Positions 1 through 9,376 of a stretch of 64,000 nt of DNA are shown here, piece after piece. Source of the DNA: Sphagnum compactum (lineage: Eukaryota; Bryophyta; Sphagnopsida; Sphagnales). Location of the stretch: assembly GCA_965153455.1 (NCBI GenBank), contig OZ234496.1:8579863-8643862 (forward strand). The letters are read 5' to 3'. The position numbers and the translations under genes were made by a program. The notes below the pieces were generated by a model that saw nothing but the letters and a program-made list of their open reading frames with translations, was not told where the DNA came from and made no database searches. Every line of letters begins with the position of its first letter. The first letter of the stretch is position 1.

Positions 1-690
1 TTACGATCGAAGGATCAGGCTGCCGAATGTGCATGGGCTGCATGAAGGTCGGTCTGTGGGGTTGCTGAAAATGACGGCGCTGTTAATGAATTGGTGCGGC
101 GCTGCATTCATGGACGGGGGGGGAGTTATGCAAGTAAGGTAACTTCTGGAGGAAGCCAGGAGAAGGAGCTAAAGAAAAAGGAGGGATTAGCAAGGAGAAA
201 GGCAGAACTGACAGTAGAGAGTGCGAGATTTTGTGAGTTGAGAGCTCAGAGAGAAGTCTGTTTCTTTTGCTGGTTGCTAGTTTTTACTTCCGTTGCGATT
301 AGCGATTAGCCTGATGAAGCTTCTGATCTGAGGGTAATTGGGAGAGTAGAGTACAGGTGCTGTAGGACTAGTCGAGAGGAGCTATGGGAGCTTGTGCTGT
401 CGGAGGATTTGTAAAGACTGATCTGTGAATGCCTGGAAGGTGGAGTTTGGTTTTGATAATTCGTGTGAATGGATGCTGTAACTATGAATGTCAGTATAGA
501 GCTATGCACCGTGTGTCGTAATACTTCTCAATCAGAGTTAGGCAGGTAGAGCACTGGGGGTCCTGAATGTGGATCGCCGATGTGAGTGTATTGTGTGTGT
601 GAATCTGGATCAGTCTAAAGTGTTGTTCAATCTGGATGGGCTACGGTAGAGGGGTCCGGTTGCTTTCTGGGTCTCCTCCTTTTTGGTCAC
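1..690. other. unassigned G+C-richer segment left of the duplication
   Basis: This stretch is visibly richer in G+C and purine tracts than the A+T-rich DNA that follows. Only very short open frames are present and none resembles a known family. The composition is like that of LTR or leader sequence of a plant retrotransposon, and a similar composition recurs near 57.0-58.0 kb. I could not find the terminal TG/CA ends, a primer-binding site or a polypurine tract, so no element is called. The change in composition near 690 coincides with the left edge of the segmental duplication. Confidence 0.3.
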
Positions 691-3600
691 AGTGTTTTCA
701 CACATTCTTGCAATTATAATAATTATGAAATTATGAATACTATAATTATCCCCCATGATTTTGATAAAAAAAATTGGTAAGTAACTTTTCAAATATCATT
801 AAACATGTGATTGGTCCAAAAATTGATGTGAAAGTTTGATCATTTTGTGAAATGGATTATAAATGGTAAAAATGATGAACATCATGGCATTTAAATTTTT
901 TGAATCAAAATTTCTTTATATATTGAATTTGTTTCAATGCACTTTATTTTTAAATTCCTTATTTGATGGTGGTCAATTTTTATTCTAACATTAATATGAC
1001 ATACTTTTTGAATTCACATTTTGCATTACGATATTTGCATGACAAACTTAGTGTTATCATTTTGAAAGTTCATTATGAATACATTTTTAAAAAAAATCCA
1101 TCCATGTTTTTAAATATTATTTTAACTAAAGTTTAGTACAACATGGATAATTTAAAATTTGATAATGTTAATGCTGAATATGACTTTACATTTTAAGTTC
1201 ATTTACACTTTTAAAAAGTACAACTGTGACAATCCAAATTGTCCCCTTAATTGTGTTTTCATCCACTTGTGTGAAAGGGTCCAATATCCATCCATTTGGC
1301 CAATACCTTAAATAAATAAAAAGGAATATGTAAAAAGGTGAATCACACTGTTTTATTTTGAAGCAAAATTTGTTATAATGTATGGGACCTTCCATGTGAA
1401 ATTATCCATGTTAATGATATTATTTTAGTAGAACGAATTCTATCCTTTGCAACTAAGAAATCAATGATTAGTTGTTCTAAATGACTACATAATTGATTAT
1501 AGTGATAGGATATTATTTCAAATCCTATTTGGAAAAAGTTATAGTCATATATCAGTGGTGCATTTGATTATTAGATGATAACATGGTAATAAGAATGATG
1601 ACATTGTTTTCTCATTGCAAATTTTCATTCACATGACATCCATGATTGATGACAAAGTGACATGGATGTTCAAGATATCATTTGAAAATGTGATAATGAC
1701 AAAGTCAATTCAAATATGACTAAATAATAACTATGCAAATGACGTGAACAAAATGATGTGTCGTTACATAGACAATGTGGTCATACAATTATTTTACAAT
1801 GATTAAAAAATGATTATCAGTAATTTAATATGAATATAAAAAGACAATGAAATATCACATGTATGGAATTGATTTTTGCTAATATTATACATATAGGGAA
1901 AGTAATAACCTTTAATATAAAAGAACCTTTAAGTGCAAGATGTGGGAAATATATAATTTATTTGTACATTAAACTTTTACCATAGATTTATATAATTTAT
2001 ATACTATATCTATGAAGATACATAAATTTATTTTACGTGTGTAAAAACTTTGCACAATTACATTAAATTATATGTGTACAAATGAACAAATTTAATAATT
2101 TGAAAAAATTAGTTGAAATTTTAATATTTTTATTATTTTAAAAATGAAATTTTATTTATATTAAATTTACATATCATATTTTATATGAATAATACTCTAG
2201 AAAAAAAAAAATATGATCCATTTATAAATGTTTTATGTGCATAAATTATATGAACTCATATGTTTAAATTAACATTTTTTGGTAAAATCATGATATATTG
2301 GAATCAAAATTGTATAATATAAATTCTTAAATCAAATGAATATTTAAGATATGAAATATATATTTTATTTATTTCATGTATAAGTCACAATGATTTTTCT
2401 GTTTACAAATCATGTGTTTGAATTTATTTTTTTCAAAGAATGGTTATCGAAATGTTATTAAATAAATAAAATTAAAATAATTTTTTTGAAATGAAATAAT
2501 TTTTTAAAAATATATATAATTTTGTAAATTATTGAACAAATTTGTTAATAAATTTTTCAATTTTCTCATTTGGACAAATTATTAATACGATATGAATGAT
2601 CAAATTTGAAATTTTGTGTAATGTTTAAATGAAATATGGTTTATATCGAATAAAAATTAAAATATTTACACAATAACTAGGGTGGTTTGGTGGTAAAAGA
2701 ATTTAACTCCATCATTGGGGTAAAAGAATCAAATTTCACAAATGACATTCGTTGTGGTCAACATTGAAATATTGATTGAATATTCCATACCTACTTAGAT
2801 TACCTAGGTTAAGTGGTTACCTAGGTGAGCCTAAGTAGGTAGATTTGGTGATTTATTTAATTAATTAAATTAGGTTTTAAACCTAGTTTAGGTGGTGACA
2901 CATGTCAACAATTGATAGGATGAAAAACAATGAAAAAAAAATCTTACTATTTATAATAAATTTAGCATAATAAATATTATAAATTTAAAAAATAATGTTG
3001 CTCAAGTTTTGGGTCCAATTTGTAATAATAAAAAATAATTAAATGATGACTAAACTATCACTAATGACTTTAGTTATAAACTCAATCATATATTTGAAGA
3101 TTTCTGCTAATGTTTCTCAAGTAAATAACATGAAACTTCTGTTATTATAAACTATCGGTGTGTAAACAACACAAACAATAATTTGTTTAAAAATGCACCA
3201 TGCATGGTTGATGTTGTTAAAGGAAAATTCATTGAACTAATTAATGGAATTTTGAGCACTTGTGCAACAAAAGAAGTATGAAGATTCAATCTTGGGTTAC
3301 ACATTTGTAAGTTTCTTGGGTTATATCAATTGTAAATTCTTGATTTGAACAATGTAGTTTGTTCAAACTTGAAATGAACTATTCAACTCCTCATGACAAT
3401 TAGATTGAAATGACAAGAAGGTTTAAATATGAGGATGCAATGGCATGTTTCACACATGCCTTTCAATTGCATGAAATAGACAAAAAATACATGCACTGCA
3501 ATTGAAACAAAAACTGAAGTCCTATGAAACATACTAATAAGTTGAAATACAAAAGATCTTAAAATCACAAAACGTCCTAATCATACATGCACAAGTACAT

Positions 3601-4170
3601 GTCCCCCATGAACACATGATTAGTCACATAATGTTCTAATCATGGATGTTATCATGTTTTGGCATAATAAAAGCCAACTTTGGGCATGGGACAAATTAAA
3701 TGAAGTGGATGAAACTTTGTGCACTCAGTGGGAATTGTGTGAGGGGGATGGGCTAAGACCCCCAAGACTCTTTTAATTGCACTTTGAAAATGAAAGTTGA
3801 AACTTTGTCAAAGTTTCAACTATCCAGAATGAGGTTTGAATGTTCAAAACATGTTGAAATTGCTTGACCTTTATATAATTGAAGATACCCAAATGAAAAT
3901 TAGAAGATAGTGGCCTTGCATTGTTAGAAAAACCTTTATCTTAATAGTTATGATGTTTTGAAAGGTAATGACAAACAAATGTCAAAAAAAATTCAACCAT
4001 TCAAAATGGGATTTGGAATAACAAATCATGTCTAATTGAAGAGTTTCACAAAATGTTCGAAATTTCTGAAAATTATAAGACAATGGCATCCAATGTTCGA
4101 AACAAATATCTTTCTTAATGGTTATGATGCTTAAAAGTTGCAAGACATCAATGTGTTCTGATCATGGAAG

Positions 4171-4230
4171 GATTTGAGAATTTTGAAAAAATATCATTTG
4201 GATGTAACCTGACGAGGACACAATAAATAT
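4171..4230 (+). repeat. direct repeat, left unit flanking the HSPA12 scrap
   Basis: Sixty bases that recur with about 80-85% identity at 4386-4446. Both start with the shared word TTTGAGAATTTTGAAAAAAT and both end in AAATAT. The unit immediately precedes the HSPA12-like fragment, so fragment and repeat were probably rearranged together. Confidence 0.75.
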
Positions 4231-4347
4231 GATGAAATTGAGTTTTCCCATTCAAAGATGAAAGCAATTTTCGATCTGGTGGTGAATGAGACCCTTTATT
4301 TAATTGTTACACAACTTTGGCAAACTTGTAACATGAGATGTAATCTA
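4225..4347 (+). pseudogene. HSPA12-like gene fragment (third copy scrap)
   Basis: About 120 bp matches the two full HSPA12-like genes in this window, corresponding to residues from about 377 to 410 of the protein. The conserved peptide MKAIF-[DL/DP]-VVNE is readable, followed by a region where Q-x-C-N-M replaces Q-x-[R/H]-D-I. The start (Y-D-E-I-E) agrees with copy B, while the codons for I-F-D agree with copy A. It may therefore come from another paralogue or from their ancestor. It lies between two 60-bp direct repeats (4171-4230, 4386-4446). It is too short to be functional. Confidence 0.8.
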
Positions 4348-4385
4348 GGGTTCATGAAATGCAATTTTAAGGTTTATGAGATGAG

Positions 4386-4446
4386 GAATTTGAGAATTTT
4401 GAAAAAATACCATTCGCATGTAGCCCCATGGGGACATAAGAAATAT
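4386..4446 (+). repeat. direct repeat, right unit flanking the HSPA12 scrap
   Basis: Second unit of the 60-bp pair, about 40 bp downstream of the HSPA12-like fragment. At this length it is far too long for a transposition target-site duplication. A local duplication or template-switch event is more likely. Confidence 0.75.
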
Positions 4447-4787
4447 ATTAGGTAGTGTTTCCTATAACATTTGGGGTCAAAGGTTGAGTCTATGTAAATA
4501 TGTGCTAAATTTGTGATATAGTTTTGGCTTGAACTTGGATTATTCACTATGTTTCTGTAGTTGGTATAATTGAGAGTTGCATGTGAAGCATGTTCCTCCA
4601 TCCTAATCATTCATCTTAAAGCTCTTGCATTTGGTGTATTAGAAGTGACGAGCTAAGGAGTATGCACTAGGTTTATAGAATTCCAATGTTGTAGAATCAA
4701 AAGTTTATCGCCAATACACTTAACAAGTCTACAAGGGTGTGTCACAATGTTTAGCAATAAGGGAGCTCCAATCTAATGCTGGAATTG

Positions 4788-5640
4788 ATTTCAAAATGAA
4801 GATGATGAAAAAGGTAAACATATTTCTAAATCATAAAAACTTTGCTATTAATTTGTAATGTTAATGGAAGCTTTGCTATAGAGTGTAGTTGTTCCTTTGC
4901 AAAGCAAGTGAACATTTATTTGTTTTTTGAAGAATTCCCCATTTTGCAAAGGATCATTTTGCTTGTTTTCAAAACCTTCCCTATTTTGAAGAGATCTATC
5001 GTATCTTTATGGTGTAATGGCCTCAATTTGGACATTTTTACAATAAGGGCTTTCCTGAAGTGCATATGAGGTCCTCCACTTTGCCTTGGGTGGGCCCTTA
5101 TGGGAATCTCCTAATCATCGGATGTTACCTTACTCAATCGATTGGATGCAGACATTTAATGATGATAATGATTTCAAAATGAAGATGATGAACAAGTAAG
5201 CATGTTTTGCAAGCCAACAAATTGGATGAAAAAATGAATGATGAAAATGATTTCAAAATGAAGACCATGAAAAAGGTAAGTTTATTTCCAAAAAAATATT
5301 GGTTGAAAAGATATAATAATGGAATTAATTTCGAATTCAAGATGATGAAGAAGGCAAGTATGTTTCCAAGCAAAAAAAAAAGAGGAGGCGGAGGAAGGAA
5401 AAAAACAGGATGAAAGTGAAGATGAAGGTTGTAAACATGTTGCCCAGCAAATTTATTTTTGGTGAGAGTGAATATGATGAAAAATGAAGAGGATGAAAGA
5501 GTTTTAAAACTGAAGAAATTGGATGAAAGTAAAGATGATGTCAAAATGAAGAAGAATGAAAGCATGTTTGGAAGCGAAATCATATTGGATGAAGAAAAGT
5601 GGATGAAAGTAAAGATGAGAAGACCTAGAGCAAGTACTAG
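4788..5640 (+). repeat. degenerate tandem repeat, Lys/Met/Asp-rich when read on + strand
   Basis: About six diverged units of roughly 75-85 bp recur at 4788, 5170, 5250, 5326, 5413 and 5530, with a non-matching gap at about 4850-5150. The core word is GATTTCAAAATGAAGATGAT, followed by GAAnAAGGTAAGnATGTTTCC. Read on the plus strand the units give F-K-M-K-x-M-K-K-x-x-M-F-x-S-K. On the minus strand they give a Phe/His/Leu-rich peptide. Frames are open for up to about 150 codons, but the units are out of phase with one another and I recognise no protein family. The last units are also present in copy B (16490-16735). Confidence 0.6.
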
Positions 5641-5845
5641 TTAGAGAAGAAGCAAACTCATCCACTAAATTTCATCACCAAAATTGCCTCATTTGGTTTT
5701 GTTTGTTTTCTGCGTGGTCTCGGTGTCCTTCGTTTTGCGAGGTGGGAGGATTCTTCCGCGCGCCTGTGCGAACCCGGCATCTTTCTTTCTCGTCGCCCAC
5801 TCGTCGTCGGTAAGGACTTTCCCGGGAACGCTAGACTTTGCGGTT

Positions 5846-5955
5846 TTTTTCTCTCCTTCTTTTCTGCACACGATTTCTCTTGGACTTTTGTGGGATGTCC
5901 GTTTTCTCTCCTTCTTTTCTGCACACGATTTCTCTTGGACTTTTGTGGGATGTCC
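5846..5955 (+). repeat. 55-bp tandem duplication, copy A only
   Basis: Two near-identical 55-bp units, each beginning with the CTCTCCTTCT word (5851 and 5906) and ending in GTGGGATGTCCG. Copy B has a single diverged unit at about 16950-17000. The duplication lies in the presumed promoter or leader region of the HSPA12-like gene. Confidence 0.85.
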
Positions 5956-6080
5956 GGCGCCTTGATAAGACGCACGCACGCCCGATGCTGCTCAGTGGAG
6001 ACAGCAAGCAAGTCTTGTGAGTTGGGAAGAAAGGTGGCTCGTGGGTTTGCACAACTAGTAGCAGCTCCCTCGCTCGCTCA

Positions 6081-6862
6081 TCTATATTACTAGTGTTGGT
6101 AACCCGTGGCTACGCCACTCCAGCCACCCCCAAGAAAAGGAGGGAGTACCCAAAAAAAACGAAAAAAAAAAAAAAAAAAAAAAACACCTCCCTTCACTCC
6201 CCCGTGCGGTCCTTTCCCGCCCGTCCCCCCCTGCTGGCCCCCCCCCTGCTGCCGCTCAGTAACTTCCTAACTGCCGCTCAGTAAAAAGTAACTTAGGTAA
6301 ATTAGGTAAAGGAAGGTAACTTCGAAAAGGTAAAAACGGACAGACAGACGCACAGACACCCATGTTTGTAATTATAGATAAGATAATTCCGCTCAGTCCT
6401 TATTATGGTACTTTTGAATGGTCCTCCACTCAGTAACTTTGTGGACAGGGGCCTGGGAGAGTGGGAGTGGCTGGGGCCTGGGAGTACCAATTTTTTTTTT
6501 TCTATATCAATTCCGCTCATGGTCCTTTTGAATGGCACTTTGTTACACACAGCCGATCACTTTGTGTAACACGCCCAAAAACCTACCTACTTTGGTTTTG
6601 GCTCCCTCCCTCTTTCCCCATTCGCTCAATTACCCTCCCTTTCTCTCTTCCGTTCCTCTCAGCCACACTCTCACTGCGTTCCCTCTTTGTTACACACAGC
6701 CCATCACTTTGTGTAACACGCCACGCTCAAGCGTCGGGCAAGACAAAAAGCACTCGCTGCGCCTCCACCTGCCACTCTGCCTGAAACCCTGCCCTCTCAA
6801 GAATCTCCGAGGTCACATCACGGGGGACTTCACAGTGGCCTTCGGCCACGGGCACCCACTAG
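6081..6862 (+). mobile_element. non-autonomous Helitron
   Basis: The 5' end reads TCTATATTACTAGTG directly after a host A. The 3' end is CTAG followed by a host T, preceded after about nine bases by a G+C-rich hairpin (GTGGCC-TTC-GGCCAC, 6835-6849). These are the diagnostic Helitron ends: 5' TC, 3' hairpin plus CTRR, and insertion between A and T without target-site duplication. Copy B is the empty site: GCTCGCTTATCTTT near 17127 matches the joined flanks GCTCGCTCA and TCTTTT here. Near the 5' end is a matching small hairpin (6106-6118), and the two ends share subterminal inverted repeats (ACTAGTG...CCCGTGGC). There is no Rep/helicase coding. The interior holds poly-A, polypyrimidine tracts and a duplicated hairpin. 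Confidence 0.8.
6538..6721 (+). repeat. two copies of a TGTTACACA/TGTGTAACA hairpin inside the Helitron
   Basis: The word TTTGTTACACACAGCC, then [G/C]ATCACTTTGTGTAACACG, occurs at 6538-6574 and again at 6686-6721. Each copy folds into a 9-bp stem (TGTTACACA with TGTGTAACA). The 36-bp unit is nearly identical in both copies, so it is a recent internal duplication or a conserved structural motif of this Helitron family. Confidence 0.75.
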
Positions 6863-7201
6863 TCTTTTATTGACCGTGTTCCGGAACTCTCGGTACTCAA
6901 CAAACCTCTTGCGTCCTCTCCACTTTTCTGAGGATGATTTTGTTTGGTTGCTGAATTTCTTGAACAAAGGGTTTTGTGATTGATTGCTTGACCGATTGAG
7001 AGTGATCGTAAGACTTGGTTGTTGAACTGAGGTTTTGAGGTAAATTTGGGTATTGGGTAGTTTGGAGTTTCTGTGCTTCTGCAGTCATCGTCGTGCAAGA
7101 GTCCGAAGCTTTTGGAGAGTGCAAGTTCGGACACTTCGTTTGCAGGAGTTGGTAATTTGAAGGTGAGCAGGAGGATGAGGAGGCGGAGGAGAACTGTGAC
7201 A
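6863..7201 (+). promoter_or_regulatory. presumed 5' leader of HSPA12-like copy A
   Basis: This region is well conserved with 17150-17479 in copy B but is not under reading-frame constraint: small indels shift every frame, so it is probably untranslated leader or proximal promoter. No convincing TATA box is visible. TTCCGGAA at 6879-6886 resembles two units of a heat-shock element but is changed to TTCCAGGA in copy B. The Helitron ends only 340 bp upstream of the start codon and separates this region from the ancestral upstream DNA. Confidence 0.45.
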
Positions 7202-9058
7202 ATGGATCATGCGGAGTCTGCTTCCGGAGGAAGAGGAGCGAGAGTGGTGGTGGGACTGGATTTCGGCACCACGTACTCTGGTTATGCTTTCGCACACAAA
7301 TCGAAGCCCAAGGACATCTTCACATTCTACGACTGGGCGAAAGCGACCAGACCCTACTGCAAAACCATCACCGGGATTTACTACAAACCAGTAGATTCTT
7401 CTGATGCAGAAGGCGAAGATCAGTACGTGTGCAAGTCTTGGGGATATCCGGCTCGCCTTGAACTTGAGAAGGACTGTGGTTTGCTGCGGACGATACGGGA
7501 TCATCGTCAGCAACAAGCTGCTGCTGTGGATGTGCCGGTTGTCGGCAAGTATCTGACGAGATTCAAGCTGGATCTTCTTCAGGTGGGTGGCGATGATGGA
7601 GCGACGTCACCTAGTGGTACCATCTATCCTCCGGGACTGACGGTGAATCGAGTCATCAGCGATTACTTGCGAGAGATTGGCAGGTTCATCATGGAACATC
7701 TGCAGACGCATTATGGGGAACAGCTTTCCATGGAATCAGTACAGTGGTGTGTCACGGTTCCTTCCATCTGGAGCGACAGTGCCAAGCGCAAGATGAAACA
7801 GTGTATGGCTGATGCCGGTCTTGTAGTGGGTGGTGGTGGTGGTGGTCCAAACGGATCTTCCCAACGTCAATATGCCAGCCCACATCCTCTCATCATGGTT
7901 TTGGAGCCAGAGGCAGCGTCCTGTCATTGCCATCGCAATAGCGAACATCTGAACCTCCAAAAGGGTGATAAACTATTGGTTGTTGACATTGGAGGAGGAA
8001 CCTCTGACATAGTTGTTCAAGAATGGGTGGGAGATGATGATAGCTACAGGGTGAGAGAAGTGACACGCAGCACTGGTGGCTTTTGTGGGGGCACATATGT
8101 TGACAAGAACTTCATCACATTCATGTCTGAGAAGATCGGATGTCTTCGCGAGTATTTCCAGCAGAACCCAGCCTATAAGTCTGATTTGCTCAAAAGATGG
8201 GAGGAAATCAAGCGATCTTTTGGTGATCCTTTGAGCATGGGCGATGACATAGAGCTTCAACTCCCGCACAAATTGGCAAGAGCCTGGGAGGATCAGGAGC
8301 GGGAGCAAGGATTACCAGAACGTGAGTCATATCATGAAATTGAGGTTTCCTATTCAGAGATGAAAGCAATCTTCGATCCGGTGGTGAATGAGAACCTTGA
8401 CCTAATTGCTGCACAACTCTCGCAGACCCGCGACATCAAGGTCATGTTGGTGGTAGGTGGTTTCGCAGGCTCTCTTTACCTTATGACAAGAATAAAGAAC
8501 AGCTTTGCTGGTGAGGTTGAACGGATAATTAGTCCCCCGAATCCTGGAAGTGCAGTTTGTCAGGGTGCAGTAGCACTGGCAATGAACCCCGGAGCAATCC
8601 TTTCTAGAATTGCGAGAAAAACCTATGGAGTTGGGGTCGGTCAAAATTTTGAGGAAGGAGATCCTGCTGAGTACTGTTTCGAGGTAGGTAACACGAAGAA
8701 GTGCTTGAACCGATTCTCCATTTATGTGCAGAAGGGAAGTAAGGTAGCAGTTGATCATTGTGTCACCAAGACACTTGAGCGATTGTACCCTAGACAGAAG
8801 GTGATGCACCTCGTACTCTACAGCTCTGATGATGTCTCCCCAAGATACACAAAGGGAGGATCAGCTGAAAAGGAAGGTGAGTTGGAGATAGACATTTCTA
8901 GCGTCAGTGGAGAGACAGATGCGGAACCTGAAGTCAGCGTCTCCATGTACTTTGGTCGCAGCAGTATAGAGATGACAGCTGTAGCCCTTAATTTTGGAGA
9001 CAAATCTAAGGTTCATGAGATGCAGCTCCCTGTCACATTTGGTGGTGTCTTGGAGTGA
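7202..9058 (+). CDS. HSPA12-like Hsp70-family ATPase, copy A
   Basis: A 618-residue protein of the HSPA12 branch of the Hsp70/actin ATPase fold, encoded in one exon. The phosphate-1 loop is GLDFGTTY (residues 18-25). A V-P-S-I-W segment follows near 186, then E-P-E-A-A-S (about 235). The phosphate-2 loop is DIGGGTSD (about 262-269) and the adenosine loop V-G-G-F-A-G-S (about 418-424). There is no EEVD tail and no canonical Hsp70 substrate-binding domain, as is usual for HSPA12. Human HSPA12A is about 675 residues. The ATG at 7202 is chosen because its context is good (ACAATGG), it is shared with copy B, and the region upstream shifts frame between the copies. An extra in-frame ATG at 7175 would add MRRRRRTVT. 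No signal peptide or membrane segment is seen, so a cytosolic location is inferred. Client and partners are unknown. Confidence 0.9.
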   Translation: MDHAESASGGRGARVVVGLDFGTTYSGYAFAHKSKPKDIFTFYDWAKATRPYCKTITGIYYKPVDSSDAEGEDQYVCKSWGYPARLELEKDCGLLRTIRDHRQQQAAAVDVPVVGKYLTRFKLDLLQVGGDDGATSPSGTIYPPGLTVNRVISDYLREIGRFIMEHLQTHYGEQLSMESVQWCVTVPSIWSDSAKRKMKQCMADAGLVVGGGGGGPNGSSQRQYASPHPLIMVLEPEAASCHCHRNSEHLNLQKGDKLLVVDIGGGTSDIVVQEWVGDDDSYRVREVTRSTGGFCGGTYVDKNFITFMSEKIGCLREYFQQNPAYKSDLLKRWEEIKRSFGDPLSMGDDIELQLPHKLARAWEDQEREQGLPERESYHEIEVSYSEMKAIFDPVVNENLDLIAAQLSQTRDIKVMLVVGGFAGSLYLMTRIKNSFAGEVERIISPPNPGSAVCQGAVALAMNPGAILSRIARKTYGVGVGQNFEEGDPAEYCFEVGNTKKCLNRFSIYVQKGSKVAVDHCVTKTLERLYPRQKVMHLVLYSSDDVSPRYTKGGSAEKEGELEIDISSVSGETDAEPEVSVSMYFGRSSIEMTAVALNFGDKSKVHEMQLPVTFGGVLE

Positions 9059-9376
9059 TTGCAAAAACCTTTTTCATGTAATGTGTGTAGGCTGATTCTT
9101 CTCCAATTTGTAGACTCACAATCCAACAATGCTCATGGGATTGGAGAGTTTGTGATGAATTGCAATACCACTCGCTCCCTGATGTCTTGTGTTTGTTCAG
9201 CCCTATTTTTGTTTCCCGTACCAGGAATTTCGGATTCAGGTGTAAAGGAACAAATTCTTTTGGATGGGTTTTCTCATCTGTGCACAGGAGCTTGTTGGAG
9301 CAGCTTTGTGATGTATATTCTAATGCTGGTAGCAGACACAAGGCATTCAACTGCATAATATATTTCATGCAAAGAA
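9059..9376 (+). other. 3' flank/UTR of copy A, conserved with copy B
   Basis: About 318 bp after the stop codon aligns with 19337-19650 at a level close to that of the coding region. It ends at the shared word ATATTTCATGCAAAG. Similarity then stops, marking the right duplication breakpoint. It probably includes the 3' UTR; no unambiguous AATAAA signal is present. Confidence 0.6.

Larger units (their letters stand above)
3135..5385. other. 2.2-kb block present only in copy A
   Basis: In copy B the equivalents of 3134 and about 5385 are adjacent (near 16470-16480). The right part of the block, 4788-5385, carries degenerate tandem units of the same family as those kept in both copies (5400-5640 and 16490-16735). 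A deletion from copy B therefore seems likelier than an insertion into copy A. The block also contains a small HSPA12 pseudogene fragment (4225-4347). No intact gene is visible; open frames are under 80 codons. Confidence 0.6.
691..9376 (+). repeat. segmental duplication, copy A
   Basis: Collinear with 12019-19650 in the same orientation. Matching blocks by eye: 691-1320 with 12019-12653; 1322-1940 with 13972-14580; 1925-2100 with 14705-14885; 2150-3134 with 15440-16470; 5385-6080 with 16480-17127; 6863-9376 with 17150-19650. The noncoding blocks differ by roughly one base in ten with many small indels, while the gene is much better conserved. Features found only in this copy are the block 3135-5385, the 55-bp tandem duplication near 5850 and the Helitron 6081-6862. 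Similarity stops abruptly at about 9376, just past the 3' untranslated region of the gene. Confidence 0.9.

Noticed and set aside
5658-6011. Several overlapping open frames of 60-117 codons on both strands
   Set aside because: Created by the 55-bp tandem duplication and biased composition, with no conservation of frame in copy B.
6879-6886. TTCCGGAA as a heat-shock element for the HSPA12-like gene
   Set aside because: Only two half-units, not preserved in copy B, and HSPA12 genes need not be heat-inducible.
7073-7201. Open frame continuing upstream of the HSPA12 copy A start (43 extra codons)
   Set aside because: The matching region of copy B is in a different frame because of indels, and the added residues are low-complexity. 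It is treated as leader; only the nearest ATG (7175) is noted as possible.
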